Positions 5,442 through 5,570 of a stretch of 5,570 nucleotides of DNA are shown one piece after another (position 1 is the stretch's first letter; each line of letters starts with the position of its first letter). The DNA is from Gemmatimonadota bacterium (GTDB lineage Bacteria; Gemmatimonadota; Gemmatimonadetes; Gemmatimonadales; Gemmatimonadaceae). Below the pieces are notes generated by a model. The model ran no database searches, was not told the origin of the DNA, and worked only from the letters and a program-made list of their open reading frames with translations. Both the position numbers and the translations under genes were made by a program. The stretch covers positions 1 through 5,570 of the forward strand of contig JARIET010000193.1 in the NCBI GenBank assembly GCA_031127185.1. Direction: 5' to 3'.

Positions 5442-5472
5442 GGAAAATAGCGCCCGGCGGGACTGCCGGGCG
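5442..5472 (-). terminator. GC-rich hairpin followed by TATTTT upstream of the carbonic anhydrase gene
   Basis: CGCCCGGC (5451-5458) and GCCGGGCG (5465-5472) form a perfect 8-bp stem with a 6-nt loop. Read on the minus strand, the stem is followed by CTATTTTCC, the form of a rho-independent terminator or attenuator, ending only 5 nt before the ATG at 5436. No minus-strand gene ending here can be seen in the remaining ~100 bp, so it may act as a 5' leader attenuator, or the T-run may be the -10 box (TATTTT) of a leaderless promoter. Function unresolved. Confidence 0.5.
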
Positions 5473-5494
5473 TCGCGGTTCACGGCCCCCTTCA

Positions 5495-5523
5495 TTGACA
5501 CGGTGGACGCGAAATGATAGATA
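5495..5523 (+). promoter_or_regulatory. Candidate promoter of the divergent right-edge gene
   Basis: A perfect TTGACA (5495-5500) is followed after 17 bp by TAGATA (5518-5523), a weak -10 box (3 of 6 consensus bases). Transcription would start around 5530, only a few bases before the ATG at 5535, and the -10 box overlaps the palindrome at 5521-5536. Confidence 0.5.
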
Positions 5524-5536
5524 ACCATCTGGTTAT
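5521..5536. promoter_or_regulatory. Perfect 16-bp palindrome over the start of the right-edge gene
   Basis: ATAACCA-TC-TGGTTAT: two exact 7-bp arms around a 2-bp centre, overlapping the candidate -10 box and the first two bases of the ATG at 5535-5537. AACCA-N2-TGGTT palindromes of this kind are, as I recall, common in front of ArsR genes, so this is likely the operator of a self-regulating repressor starting here. The identification of the regulator is inference. Confidence 0.6.
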
Positions 5537-5570
5537 GCAACTCAAGAACCATTCCCGCGCGGGCGATGCC
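5535..5570 (+). CDS. Start of an unidentified plus-strand gene (12 codons, cut by window edge)
   Basis: ATG at 5535-5537 opens a frame reading MQLKNHSRAGDA to the end of the window. The evidence for a real gene is its position just behind a TTGACA promoter and a perfect palindrome; there is no ribosome site, so it would be read from a nearly leaderless mRNA. Twelve residues are too few to name a family. By the operator form it may be an ArsR-type or similar one-component regulator, transcribed away from the carbonic anhydrase gene. Confidence 0.4.
   Translation, partial: MQLKNHSRAGDA

Noticed and set aside
1..5570. CRISPR array, insertion sequence, tRNA or phage genes
   Set aside because: No spaced direct repeats, transposase or integrase motifs, terminal inverted repeats or cloverleaf-forming stretch were seen; the window is filled by ordinary chromosomal genes.

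Overview
The window looks like chromosomal DNA of a GC-rich soil- or water-type bacterium. There is no taxonomic marker gene. PadR paired with an HAAS/RDD membrane protein, ArsR paired with an AHSA1/SRPBCC protein, and promoters that place the start codon right behind the -10 box are compatible with Gemmatimonadota or Acidobacteriota, but that is a low-confidence guess. Nine genes lie on the minus strand and the first codons of a tenth lie on the plus strand at the right edge. I see no RNA gene, CRISPR array or mobile element.

Reading along the minus strand from the right: (i) a beta-carbonic anhydrase (4801-5436) and, 4 bp behind it, a small DUF1905 protein (4515-4796). (ii) A PadR repressor (3966-4340) overlapping by 4 bp an HAAS-like/RDD-domain membrane protein (3358-3969). 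An unrecognised three-helix membrane protein (2812-3276) follows, possibly in the same transcript. (iii) An ArsR repressor (2381-2731) overlapping by 14 bp an AHSA1-type SRPBCC protein (1915-2394), with a clear TTGACA promoter and ATAT-rich operator candidate. (iv) A MarR regulator (1375-1836), a four-module CatE-like extradiol dioxygenase/glyoxalase-fold protein (491-1378) and the N-terminal 160 residues of a luciferase-like flavin monooxygenase (1-481). This three-gene operon is headed by a perfect 18-bp palindrome lying on its own promoter.

Three of the four units are thus small cassettes in which a one-component regulator is translationally coupled to its likely effector, each probably autoregulated. 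The MarR/CatE/LLM operon fits sensing and oxidative removal of an aromatic or quinone-like compound. At the right edge, a 16-bp palindrome overlapping the ATG of the plus-strand gene (5535 onward), with a TTGACA box upstream, suggests a fifth, divergent regulated unit. Candidate -10 boxes end 6 or 7 nt before the ATG of the marR, arsR and carbonic anhydrase genes, which suggests leaderless mRNAs.

No undescribed defence, mobile or secretion system can be supported here. The most interesting material is regulatory architecture and the unassigned membrane and DUF1905 genes.
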